Positions 42,555 through 50,852 of a stretch of 64,000 nucleotides of DNA are shown one piece after another. Origin of the DNA: Saccharicrinis aurantiacus (GTDB taxonomy: Bacteria; Bacteroidota; Bacteroidia; Bacteroidales; Marinilabiliaceae); contig NZ_LYBV02000017.1 of NCBI RefSeq assembly GCF_001660705.2, forward strand, positions 62,001 through 126,000, given 5' to 3'. The translations under genes were made by a program, and so were the position numbers. A model generated the notes under the pieces. It saw only the letters and a list, made by a program, of their open reading frames with translations. It did not search any database and was not told where the DNA came from. Positions within the stretch are counted from its first letter, which is position 1; each line of letters starts with the position of its first letter.

Positions 42555-44201
42555 CTACTTATTCGATCGTTTAATACTTTTAATTAAAGAAACACCAAGA
42601 TAAATAGCTGATATAATACCTGCAATTCCGGGTAAAGAATAACCATTTACTATAGGTGGAACTTTTAAAGCCCAAAGCAACGATGAACCAAGAAATAATG
42701 AAGCTGATAGCAATCCAAGAACAATCCGATTTACAGATTCCTCTAGATTTCTGTGTTCAAGATTTACCTCAAAATTGTCACTTCCTGCTTTTCTAAAGAA
42801 TTTCTCCAATGCCTTTGGAACCAAATCAACTATTCGCTCCCAGTGGTTTATATTCTTCATAGCTCTTTTTAGCAAAGCTTGAGGAGCATATCTACGTTTT
42901 ATTATCTTATAATGGTAGTTTTTAAATAAAACTACGATGTTAAAATCAGGATTTAATAATCTCGAAGAGCCTTCGAGTAGCATCACCACCCTAAGGAGAT
43001 TCGACATACTAGCTGGAAGTATCAAATGGTACTGATGAATAATTGAGGTGCACTCTTCAATTGAGGCACTCATATCAAATTCATTTAAAGGGAGATCGAT
43101 GTATTTATTGATAAATTCTTCAATTTGACTACTTAACTCATCATAGTCAATGTCTTTAGGAATAGAACACATATCCAATATGGTATTCCTAATATGTTCG
43201 GTATCCTTTTGCGCAACACCAATAATTAATTCTTCAAGAATATCGTTTGTTTTAGCATCCACTTTGGCAACCATACCACAGTCAATAATACCAAGAGAGC
43301 CATCTTCGCGAACAAATAAATTTCCGGGATGCGGGTCGGCATGATAGAAACGATCTCTGAACATCATTTCCATAAAAACATCAGCACTCTCTTCTGTAAA
43401 ATCTGTTTTTTCTTCAGGTGTCCATTCCAACTCAGCAACCTCAGGCAATGGCACGCCATCCAAAAAAGACATGGTTAACACTGTTTTACCGGAGCATTGT
43501 GTAAAAGCCTTAGGAAAAACTACTCTGTCATCTTCTTCAAAATTATCTGTGAAGCGAATTATATTTTTTAATTCTTTATTAAAATCCAACTCATCGAGCA
43601 TACTCTGCTTAAACTGTCGGATAAATGCCGCTGGCTGAAAGGCTTTAAGTGGTCCTCCATGCTTTTGTGCTAGTGAAGCAAGCGTTGTCATTATGTCTAA
43701 ATCAGCAATAATCGTTCTTTCAATATCATCATGCATGACTTTAACTACTACACTCTCCCCTGTTTTTAACTTTGCCGTATGCACCTGAGCAATAGAAGCA
43801 GATGCTATGGCTTCGGCGCTAAAGTCGTCAAATAGCTCATCAACTGAATTAATTCCGAATTCATCCTTAATACGTTTACTTACTTGTTCAATATTATCAG
43901 CCGGGGTCGAAGACTGGAGTTTAGCAAGTTCATTAGCTATGGGCTCACCGACTAAATCTGCACGTGTACTTAAAATCTGCCCTAGCTTTATAAATGTTGT
44001 ACCTAATTCGAGAAAGGCCAATCGGATACGTTCTTCTGTAGATAAGTCTTGTGAGTATTTGTGTTTATCCGAATTTACTAGCTTCTTTATCCATTCTGAT
44101 TTGCTCTGACTGAGCCAATCGGCAATGCCGTATTTAACTAATATTGAAATTATTTCTTTTAAGCGATCTTTACTTTCAATAGAAGTTTTTATTGCCGTCA
44201 T
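42555..44201 (-). CDS. UbiB/ABC1 (ADCK) family atypical kinase
   Basis: A 548-residue protein-kinase-like protein. Family landmarks: the KxGQ segment FIKLGQILSTRADLVGEPIANELAKLQ, the Ala-rich nucleotide loop AIASASIAQVHTAKLKTGESVVVKVMHD, catalytic FYHADPHPGNLFV and metal-binding LGIIDCGMV. The C-terminus ends in two membrane helices (about residues 500-545). UbiB assists ubiquinone synthesis in Proteobacteria, but Bacteroidota generally use menaquinone, so a lipid-handling role is likelier here. It is 32 bases downstream of the M48 protease gene and precedes App1. Confidence 0.92.
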   Translation of the reverse strand: MTAIKTSIESKDRLKEIISILVKYGIADWLSQSKSEWIKKLVNSDKHKYSQDLSTEERIRLAFLELGTTFIKLGQILSTRADLVGEPIANELAKLQSSTPADNIEQVSKRIKDEFGINSVDELFDDFSAEAIASASIAQVHTAKLKTGESVVVKVMHDDIERTIIADLDIMTTLASLAQKHGGPLKAFQPAAFIRQFKQSMLDELDFNKELKNIIRFTDNFEEDDRVVFPKAFTQCSGKTVLTMSFLDGVPLPEVAELEWTPEEKTDFTEESADVFMEMMFRDRFYHADPHPGNLFVREDGSLGIIDCGMVAKVDAKTNDILEELIIGVAQKDTEHIRNTILDMCSIPKDIDYDELSSQIEEFINKYIDLPLNEFDMSASIEECTSIIHQYHLILPASMSNLLRVVMLLEGSSRLLNPDFNIVVLFKNYHYKIIKRRYAPQALLKRAMKNINHWERIVDLVPKALEKFFRKAGSDNFEVNLEHRNLEESVNRIVLGLLSASLFLGSSLLWALKVPPIVNGYSLPGIAGIISAIYLGVSLIKSIKRSNK

Positions 44202-44233
44202 AATAGATGGTATTAGGATTTTAGATGATTGAT

Positions 44234-45655
44234 TTAATTGAAATAACTTTCTTCAACAATAAGTTTAACAAGAGTACCTTCTTTTAGCTTACTTGTTGGA
44301 TTCATACCATTTATAAATGCGGTAAGTTCACTTGAAATTACACAATTATAACGTTTACAAATTTGATCAAATTTTTCATCAGCTTTACTTTCAACTACAC
44401 GTATTAGCTGTTTCTTTATTGTACTTTTTTCTTTTTCGGTAAGCGGATGAAAACTTAGAACAGAACGCTTAAGTTCATCTTTGGCTGATTTAGGACCAAT
44501 ACCAATAACTTTGAATATTTTACCATCCATCTTTAGCCAAAGCGTATGGATATACATTTGTTTTTTGTCTGATTTATCGAGATAAGAAACTAAATAGCCA
44601 TCGTAATTATTTATTTTAGAATGGTCTGAAAAAATTGGTTTAACCCCATGTTCTTTCTCAATACCAGCAATAAATTCTTCGGCAAGAGCTTGGGGCGATT
44701 TAGATGCATCATCTAAACCTAAGAACAATGCAGCACTTTGGTCCTTATTCATCCCATTTACTGAGGTAGGCTTATTTTCTGTATGCCAATCATCTGGAAA
44801 CTGAAAAGAAAAGTTCATTGTAGGATGAATGAATGTGTTACCCTCAAAAAGACCTTTCTCTGGGTTTACACCAAACAATAAAGAATTCAATGGCTGAGGG
44901 AAGTTACTTGAAACTTTATCTTTTGTTTCCCAATCTAACTTTACTGAAGTTTTGGTTATGCTTTCTAATCTATCAGGAGTATACGGATGATCATTAAAAT
45001 AACCTTTTGTTTCTTTCTGACTGGTTAATATTTCCATCGATTTTGAAAGTCTCAGTAAAATGGATTTCATTGCATCTGGATCATACCCTGCTTTGGAAGC
45101 AAGTGTAACACCTTCTTCATCAGCTTCCTTTTCATGAGATCGACTATACGAAGCCAGCAGAAGACTATTACTTGTTGCAATTGGTGCAGTTAATATTCGG
45201 CCTATATCTTCGTTAATTACCTGGCCCACAATCCTCCCTGGCAATTCTAGTAATTTTGGCAAAATACTATTACCCATTTGCTTTACCGAATGCCTGTTTT
45301 GAGCATGTATAATTTCATGGGCCATTACACAGGCTAACTCATCTTCATTTACAATTATTGATAAAATACCTCTGGTAACGTAAACATACCCACCGGGTGT
45401 TGCAAAAGCATTTGGAATAGGATCATCGACTACATAAAATTTATACTCGAACAAAGATTTATCAAGGTGAGAAACTAAACGCTGTCCGATAGATGCGATA
45501 TATTCTGTAAGCTCATCATCATTATAGATGCCCATTTCAGCTTCAACAGATTTGGCGCTCTCAGCTCCTAACATTTTATCAATTTCTAAACTTTGAGCAC
45601 TTGCGCTAATTAGTGAATAGCAAAAAACTATCAGAAATATGCTGAATTCCTTCAT
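44234..45655 (-). CDS. Periplasmic M48 family metalloprotease (BepA-like)
   Basis: A 473-residue secreted zinc protease with SPI signal (ending ASAQ). The zinc site is CVMAHEIIHAQNRHS (His113, His117, catalytic Glu114) with the third ligand in SRSHEKEADEEGV. A substrate-side PNAFATPGGYVYV strand is typical of M48 enzymes. The C-terminal 200 residues form an additional domain (FSFQFPDDWHTENKPTSV onward, ending in GTLVKLIVEESYF), not TPR as in E. coli BepA. Relatives handle outer-membrane protein quality control. It is the first gene of the minus-strand lipid/envelope run. Confidence 0.9.
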   Translation of the reverse strand: MKEFSIFLIVFCYSLISASAQSLEIDKMLGAESAKSVEAEMGIYNDDELTEYIASIGQRLVSHLDKSLFEYKFYVVDDPIPNAFATPGGYVYVTRGILSIIVNEDELACVMAHEIIHAQNRHSVKQMGNSILPKLLELPGRIVGQVINEDIGRILTAPIATSNSLLLASYSRSHEKEADEEGVTLASKAGYDPDAMKSILLRLSKSMEILTSQKETKGYFNDHPYTPDRLESITKTSVKLDWETKDKVSSNFPQPLNSLLFGVNPEKGLFEGNTFIHPTMNFSFQFPDDWHTENKPTSVNGMNKDQSAALFLGLDDASKSPQALAEEFIAGIEKEHGVKPIFSDHSKINNYDGYLVSYLDKSDKKQMYIHTLWLKMDGKIFKVIGIGPKSAKDELKRSVLSFHPLTEKEKSTIKKQLIRVVESKADEKFDQICKRYNCVISSELTAFINGMNPTSKLKEGTLVKLIVEESYFN

Positions 45656-45863
45656 ATGAACGATTATATAATTTAGTTGGTACGCTTCTAGTTTGAAACA
45701 TAGTTTTAATAAGAATGTTCAGCATCAACTCTTAGATGCTTCCCAATAAGTTTGATGATTTTCAATTATTTAAGAGTTATTCTCAATCCCTCACTATAAA
45801 GACTTATAACTCCCTATTTAAATTCTAATAATATGCTTATATTAAACATGTAAAATAAACATT

Positions 45864-46598
45864 ATGGAAAAGCACCTATTCTCTTTCTTTCTTTTTATAC
45901 TTATTTCCATTAATGCCAATTCGCAAGTATTAATATCTCTTTTACTCGGAGATAAATTGAATAGTGATAAGATTGAATTCGGTATAGATGGAGGATTCAA
46001 CTATTCAACACTACATGGAATTGAATCTGGAAGTTATGCTAGTGATCTATTTTTAGGTTTTTATTTTGATTTTAAGCAAAGAAATCCCAATTGGATTTTA
46101 CATACTGGAGTTCAGGTTAAATCAAGTGTAGGTGCAGACGAGGTTCCTTATAACTACATTGAAAACGAGGAGATCAGTGCAATATTAGAAGGAACTAAAT
46201 ATAGAAAAGAGATTAGTTACTTCTATGTACCTTTTACTGTAAAGTATCGTTTTTTGACACTTTTTAATGTTGAGGCTGGAGTACAATTAGGTCTTATGCA
46301 TGGTGCAACTGACACCTATAAATATAAACCTCCAGAAGGAGGTAAATTAACTTACGAACTTGATGCAAAACATCAAGTTAAAAAGTTAGATGCGGGATAT
46401 TTAGTTGGCATAGGTTCAAAGCTGAGTAAAGAAAATAAAAGTATGCAATGTGGAATTAAATACTATCGAGGCTTTGTTGATATTGATGCTCAGAACATCA
46501 CATCAGGTACTTATAATTCGTCTATTTATCTGTATTGCAGCATACCAATTGGAGCTAAAAAAGCAGAGAAATCTGCTGCAAAGAATAAGCTTCCTTAA
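45864..46598 (+). CDS. Outer-membrane beta-barrel protein (PorT-like)
   Basis: A 244-residue protein with an SPI signal (ending ANSQ) and a barrel of alternating strands: KIEFGIDGGFNYSTLHGIE, DLFLGFYFDFKQRNPNWILHTGVQV, YFYVPFTVKYRFLTLFNVEAGVQLGLM and GYLVGIGSKL. This pattern (GIDGGFNYST then LGFYF) is that of the Bacteroidota porin-family OMP beta-barrel proteins resembling PorT. The C-terminus is Lys-rich, not a canonical aromatic strand. Single gene, closed by a strong terminator. Function unknown. Confidence 0.75.
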   Translation: MEKHLFSFFLFILISINANSQVLISLLLGDKLNSDKIEFGIDGGFNYSTLHGIESGSYASDLFLGFYFDFKQRNPNWILHTGVQVKSSVGADEVPYNYIENEEISAILEGTKYRKEISYFYVPFTVKYRFLTLFNVEAGVQLGLMHGATDTYKYKPPEGGKLTYELDAKHQVKKLDAGYLVGIGSKLSKENKSMQCGIKYYRGFVDIDAQNITSGTYNSSIYLYCSIPIGAKKAEKSAAKNKLP

Positions 46599-46599
46599 T

Positions 46600-46646
46600 A
46601 AAGCACAAATCCTTAAATATTCTACTATTTAAGGATTTGTGCTTTA
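46600..46646. terminator. Bidirectional terminator
   Basis: A 19-bp perfect stem beginning AAAGCACAAATCC with an 8-base loop separates the convergent barrel and SiaC genes; A-runs and T-runs flank both arms. Confidence 0.85.
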
Positions 46647-46663
46647 ATTAATAAACAGACAAA

Positions 46664-47044
46664 CTACTCTTCAATTTCAATCATTTTAAATGGTAAACCA
46701 ATGATCGACTGATAATCTTCACCAGCCTCAAACATATCTTCGTCATCTTCTTCGTAGAACCAATTTACTTCAATAGAAGAGTTCTTTTTATGTATTAATT
46801 CTAATTTTTTGAATATATCAAGTAAACATTTAGATGAAGAAGTATTAAAGTATTCTAATTGAACATTAACTGCAATTTCACTTACTTCTGTTGATGCAAG
46901 ATTCTCCAACCAATCAATTAGCGGCTTATAAAACTCAATTGAATTTTCGGGTATTGAACGTCCTTTTATTTCTATTACTCCATTTTCTCCATCAAACCTT
47001 ACATACGGTGTTTTGGGTGTTCCTTCTCTTTTAATTGCTTCCAT
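46664..47044 (-). CDS. siaC: SiaC family regulatory phosphoprotein (DUF1987)
   Basis: A 126-residue protein matching SiaC/DUF1987: TPYVRFDGENGVIEIKGRSIPENSIEFYKPLIDWL followed by VNVQLEYFNTSSSKCLLDIF. Thr68 in YFNTSS coincides with the threonine phosphorylated in Pseudomonas SiaC. In that system, SiaB phosphorylates SiaC and unphosphorylated SiaC activates a diguanylate cyclase. SiaB lies 22 bases upstream here. No SiaA-type PP2C phosphatase or SiaD-type cyclase is present in the window, so output may differ. Confidence 0.9.
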   Translation of the reverse strand: MEAIKREGTPKTPYVRFDGENGVIEIKGRSIPENSIEFYKPLIDWLENLASTEVSEIAVNVQLEYFNTSSSKCLLDIFKKLELIHKKNSSIEVNWFYEEDDEDMFEAGEDYQSIIGLPFKMIEIEE

Positions 47045-47066
47045 ATTGGTTTATAATCAATGGTGT

Positions 47067-47615
47067 TTAGCTAATGTAAACATCAAGTGAAAAAAATATA
47101 TTTTTGTTATTGTACTTGTAAAAATAATAATCTAATTTATTTCCTGTTTTTCTAACTATGTCGAGCATTCCCAAACCTCCACCTCCTTTATCTGAAAACT
47201 CTCCATTACTAAGAATATCTATATAAAGCATTTTTATTTCAGCTTCAGTTAGTGAATTAACCTGATCTATTCGGTCTTTAATGACTGTTATCTTATTTTT
47301 ATTAACAAAATTTCCTGTTGATATTCTATAATAAGGTCCATCTTGACTCAAAATAATAATACCAAAATTATCTTTCTGTTTAAAATCTAATTCTGCTGGA
47401 GCTTTATCTACATGGTGAAATAAATTTTGAAGACATTCTACGAATACATTGTAAACCTTTTTACGAACTCTATTCTTTTCATTTTTAAGATTTAAGCTCT
47501 TCTCAATTGTATCTAAAACATCTGTAATAATATCAGGGGTGATAGAACCGTTAAAGTTTAAAATCACATCACCATCTAATTTATCTTTATACCATTCCGC
47601 TATATCAAAGTTCAT
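47067..47615 (-). CDS. siaB: SiaB family protein kinase
   Basis: A 182-residue GHKL-like protein kinase from the ATG at 47615; the longer TTG reading at 47639 would start inside a promoter box. Recognisable segments are LNFNGSITPDIITDVLDTIE, VYNVFVECLQNLFHHVD and the glycine-rich lid KGGGGLGMLDIVRKTG. Members phosphorylate SiaC. The pair siaB-siaC forms a two-gene unit that probably links an environmental signal to a downstream regulator. Confidence 0.85.
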   Translation of the reverse strand: MNFDIAEWYKDKLDGDVILNFNGSITPDIITDVLDTIEKSLNLKNEKNRVRKKVYNVFVECLQNLFHHVDKAPAELDFKQKDNFGIIILSQDGPYYRISTGNFVNKNKITVIKDRIDQVNSLTEAEIKMLYIDILSNGEFSDKGGGGLGMLDIVRKTGNKLDYYFYKYNNKNIFFSLDVYIS

Positions 47616-47636
47616 ATTAGTAAATAGGATTATTGA

Positions 47637-47644
47637 CAAATATA
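47637..47644 (-). promoter_or_regulatory. Putative -7 box of siaBC
   Basis: Minus-strand TATATTTG matches TAnnTTTG, 22 bases before the siaB ATG at 47615. It overlaps the alternative TTG codon and so argues for the shorter start. No clear -33 element. Confidence 0.5.
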
Positions 47645-47688
47645 TAACATCTTTAACAAAATATCTTTACATTTTCTAATTATATAAG

Positions 47689-48615
47689 TTATATACCTCC
47701 TCCTTCTGAATATACAAGATCACGTGGTTTAAACTGTACAATCTTAGAATCGGGTTTAATAGTATTAGTCACCCATACATTACCGCCCACAACAGAACCT
47801 TTTCCAATTGTGATTCTGCCCAAAATAGTTGCTTGTGCATAAATAACCACGTTATCTTCAACAATAGGATGCCTTGCAATTCCTTTAATTGGATTTCCAT
47901 CATCATCAAGTGGAAAGCTTTTTGCACCTAATGTAACTCCTTGGAAAAGCTTCACATTTTTACCTATAATAGAAGTAGCTCCTATCACAACGCCTGTTCC
48001 ATGATCAATAGTAAAGGATTCATCTATTTGGGCTTGCGGATGGATATCAATTCCTGTTTCTGAGTGTGCCATTTCAGAAATAATTCGAGGAATTATAGGT
48101 ACACCAATCGACAATAAAGCATGCGCCATTCTATAATTTGATATTGCTCTTATTGCTGGATAACAAAAAATAACTTCTCCCTTGCTTTTAGCTGCAGGAT
48201 CACCAACAAACGCCACATCAACATCAGTAATTAATAATCTTCTAATTTCAGGAAGTTGAGCAATAAATTTAACTGCTAAATCATATGCATTTTTCTTGTT
48301 ATTAATTAAAGCTTCTTCATCGTTGGCATCACATGCAAAGCATAAGCCTGCTAAAATTTGAGTATTCAATACCTCAAATAACCTTTCGGTATTTACTCCA
48401 ACATAATAATTTATACTCTCACTACGAACTGGCGAATCTCCAAAATATCCTGGAAATATAATTTCTCTAAATAGATTAACAGCCTCAGCTAATTTATCAC
48501 TTGACGGCATAGGGTGCTCATAGTAATGCGTATGGCATACCTCGCGGTAAGATTCTTCTGATGTTAATTCCTTTATTGTTTTTTGTAAAATTGTGGGGTA
48601 TCTAAATGCGGTCAT
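47689..48615 (-). CDS. cysE: Serine O-acetyltransferase (EpsC/CysE type)
   Basis: A 308-residue left-handed beta-helix acetyltransferase making O-acetylserine for cysteine synthesis. The helical N-terminal half has MAHALLSIGVPIIPRIISEMAHSETGIDIHPQAQI; hexapeptide repeats follow with FTIDHGTGVVIGATSIIGKNVKLFQGVTLGAKSF and VVIYAQATILGRITIGKGSVVGGNVWV. The catalytic His is in DHGTG and in the MAHSETGIDIHP helix. Its length is that of the longer EpsC forms. It overlaps the NadR-like gene by 4 bases, so the two are coupled. Confidence 0.92.
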   Translation of the reverse strand: MTAFRYPTILQKTIKELTSEESYREVCHTHYYEHPMPSSDKLAEAVNLFREIIFPGYFGDSPVRSESINYYVGVNTERLFEVLNTQILAGLCFACDANDEEALINNKKNAYDLAVKFIAQLPEIRRLLITDVDVAFVGDPAAKSKGEVIFCYPAIRAISNYRMAHALLSIGVPIIPRIISEMAHSETGIDIHPQAQIDESFTIDHGTGVVIGATSIIGKNVKLFQGVTLGAKSFPLDDDGNPIKGIARHPIVEDNVVIYAQATILGRITIGKGSVVGGNVWVTNTIKPDSKIVQFKPRDLVYSEGGGI

Positions 48616-49139
48616 TTTACTATAGGTCTTATATTAATATTCTCAATTTTTGCAATTGCATTCTTTATTCGTTGTTTACCTGAGCCACTTATAATCTCAT
48701 ATCGCAATCCTAAAGAATCTAGGATTGATTGATATTCATCAAACAAGTACTCTCTTTTATGTCCATTCTCTCTAACATTATCCTTTTTCCAGTCAATGTC
48801 GGGTTTACATAAAAGATATAAATCAACGGGTCTACTTTCATACTCTATGTTAAACCATGAAGGTATTTTATTATAAACCTCCTCAAACCAAACTTTTGTT
48901 ATTTCAAGAAATGTATCAAAAAAAAGAATACGATTCTCATTAAGATGGTTATCATAGGAATCTATTTGATGATTAGCAATATATTCAACATCTTCGTATT
49001 TATAGGGTCTTCCAAGATTCTCTACATAAAACCTTGCATATTCCTCAATACATATACCGTCATATATTTTAGACAACTCTTTTGTTAGTGTTGTTTTTCC
49101 AACAGATTCTGGTCCTGTAATTACAATCTTTACTCCCAT
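48612..49139 (-). CDS. NadR-like ribosylnicotinamide kinase/AAA ATPase
   Basis: A 175-residue P-loop kinase with Walker A GPESVGKTTLTKEL (residues 8-21), an acidic EEYARFYVENLGRPY segment and YLLCKPDIDWKKDNVRENG, all as in the kinase domain of NadR. Stand-alone versions are annotated as nicotinamide-riboside kinase-like. It has no adenylyltransferase domain. It starts one base after the S41 protease stop and overlaps cysE, so S41-nadR-like-cysE is one operon. The metabolic link to cysteine is unclear. Confidence 0.82.
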   Translation of the reverse strand: MGVKIVITGPESVGKTTLTKELSKIYDGICIEEYARFYVENLGRPYKYEDVEYIANHQIDSYDNHLNENRILFFDTFLEITKVWFEEVYNKIPSWFNIEYESRPVDLYLLCKPDIDWKKDNVRENGHKREYLFDEYQSILDSLGLRYEIISGSGKQRIKNAIAKIENINIRPIVK

Positions 49140-50726
49140 TTAGTTAAGTAGCTTATTGTACTCTTTAGGGTTATTTAGTAGCTCAATAGCTTTAGTATAG
49201 GCCTCTATTGAAGGATTAACCACTTCAAAATATTGTGGGGTATCCCAAAGATTTCGTGCAATTAAGGCTTTTATCTGCATTTTCATTAAACTTTCAGATT
49301 TTTTCAATCCTTTTTCATCAAACTTAATTTCTGCATCTGATGCTTCCTTTATTAAAGCATCCATTAAAGATTGCTCTACTTTGAATCTATCATTAAAATC
49401 AGTAAAAGTACTGTATTCTTTTTCTAAGTCTACTCTATGATTATCAATGTAATCTATAATAAAACGATTTAATACACCAAATGCTATAATATCTCTGTAA
49501 TAACTTGAAAATCCTGATGTATCCATAGCTACAAAAATATCGGGCATAATTCCACCTCCACCATATACCAAACGCTTATTATTGGTAAAGTATTCTTCAG
49601 ATTTGTTTAACTTGATACTATCTTCTTCATACCCCTCACCATGCTCAAGTCGTTCATAAACTTCTAATGAATAATCTTTTTTGTTTCCTTTTGTATATGG
49701 CTTTTGGATACTACGACCCGAAGGCGTAAAATATTTAGCAATAGTTAATCTCATCATCGATCCGTCTTGCAAGTTTAAGGGTCTTTGAACTAATCCTTTT
49801 CCGAAACTTCGTCTGCCGATAATTACTGCTCTGTCCCAATCCTGTAGAGCTCCTGAAACAATTTCACTTGCTGATGCACTTCCTTCATCAATTAATACAG
49901 CAACTCTTCCTTTCTTAAACTCTCCTTTAGAGTTTGAGAAGCTTTCTTGTTTTGGGCTTGTTCGTCCTTCAGTATAAACAATTAGCTTTTTAGATTCCAA
50001 AAACTCATTAGATACATCGATAGCTGCACTTAAGTAACCACCAGGATTTCCTCTTAAATCCAAAATAAGGTTTTTCATACCTTGCGAATTTAACTCGTTT
50101 AAAGCCGCTAAAAATTCGGAATGCGTGGTAGCTGAAAACTGATTAATTTTTGCATATCCAATAGTTGGAGTAGCCATATAATAAGCTTCGACACTATGAA
50201 TAGGAATTTTATCGCGAACAACAGTAAAGCTAATTAAATCCTTCACCCCTCGCCTCTTGACTTTTAAAATAACTTTAGTTCCTTTTTTACCTTTTAAATA
50301 CTTAAAGACATCGCTATTTTTAAGGCCTATACCAGCCACATCGTCTCCATCAATATTTACAATTCTATCGCCAGCAACAATTCCAACCTTTTCAGATGGT
50401 CCTCCTGAAATTGGAGCTACTACCATAAGTGTATCATTAAAAATATTGAATTGAACACCAATTCCCTCAAAGCTCCCGTCCAGTGGCTCATTTAATTTAG
50501 AAACTTCCTCTTGCGATAAATAATCAGAATGAGGATCAAGTTCACTTAGCATACCTACAATGGCATCTTCAGCCAATTGGTCGTTGTTTACTGAATCGAC
50601 ATAAAATGTTGAAATTAGCTTGTAAGCTAATTGAACCTTTTGAAGTTCTTTTGTTTGAGAAAAACTTACCTGATTAAACGATATCGTAATTAATAAAAGA
50701 ACAAAAAGTTTGAGTTTAATATTCAT
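49140..50726 (-). CDS. S41 family C-terminal processing protease
   Basis: A 528-residue periplasmic serine protease with signal peptide (ending SFSQ), a helical cap, a PDZ domain (about residues 75-165; EGIGVQFNIFNDTLMVVAPISGGPSE, GDRIVNIDGDDVAGI) and the S41 core: ILDLRGNPGGYLSAAIDVS, the nucleophile in DEGSASASEIVSGAL and Lys in RRSFGKGLVQRPL. The 150-residue C-terminal extension is helical. Tsp/CtpA-type enzymes degrade or process envelope proteins. First gene of the S41-NadR-like-cysE run. Confidence 0.93.
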   Translation of the reverse strand: MNIKLKLFVLLLITISFNQVSFSQTKELQKVQLAYKLISTFYVDSVNNDQLAEDAIVGMLSELDPHSDYLSQEEVSKLNEPLDGSFEGIGVQFNIFNDTLMVVAPISGGPSEKVGIVAGDRIVNIDGDDVAGIGLKNSDVFKYLKGKKGTKVILKVKRRGVKDLISFTVVRDKIPIHSVEAYYMATPTIGYAKINQFSATTHSEFLAALNELNSQGMKNLILDLRGNPGGYLSAAIDVSNEFLESKKLIVYTEGRTSPKQESFSNSKGEFKKGRVAVLIDEGSASASEIVSGALQDWDRAVIIGRRSFGKGLVQRPLNLQDGSMMRLTIAKYFTPSGRSIQKPYTKGNKKDYSLEVYERLEHGEGYEEDSIKLNKSEEYFTNNKRLVYGGGGIMPDIFVAMDTSGFSSYYRDIIAFGVLNRFIIDYIDNHRVDLEKEYSTFTDFNDRFKVEQSLMDALIKEASDAEIKFDEKGLKKSESLMKMQIKALIARNLWDTPQYFEVVNPSIEAYTKAIELLNNPKEYNKLLN

Positions 50727-50803
50727 GATGTTTGTATAATTTCATATGAAGGATTGACTATCCAATATTTAAGACAAATATGCTTTATATATGGATTATA
50801 AAC

Positions 50804-50832
50804 AAAAAAAGGCCGGATTAGTTCCGGCCTCT
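50804..50832 (-). terminator. Terminator of guaA
   Basis: Minus-strand stem AGGCCGGA/TCCGGCCT with a 5-base loop, followed by seven T residues, 20 bases past the guaA stop. Confidence 0.9.
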
Positions 50833-50852
50833 TTACTTATATTATGTATATA

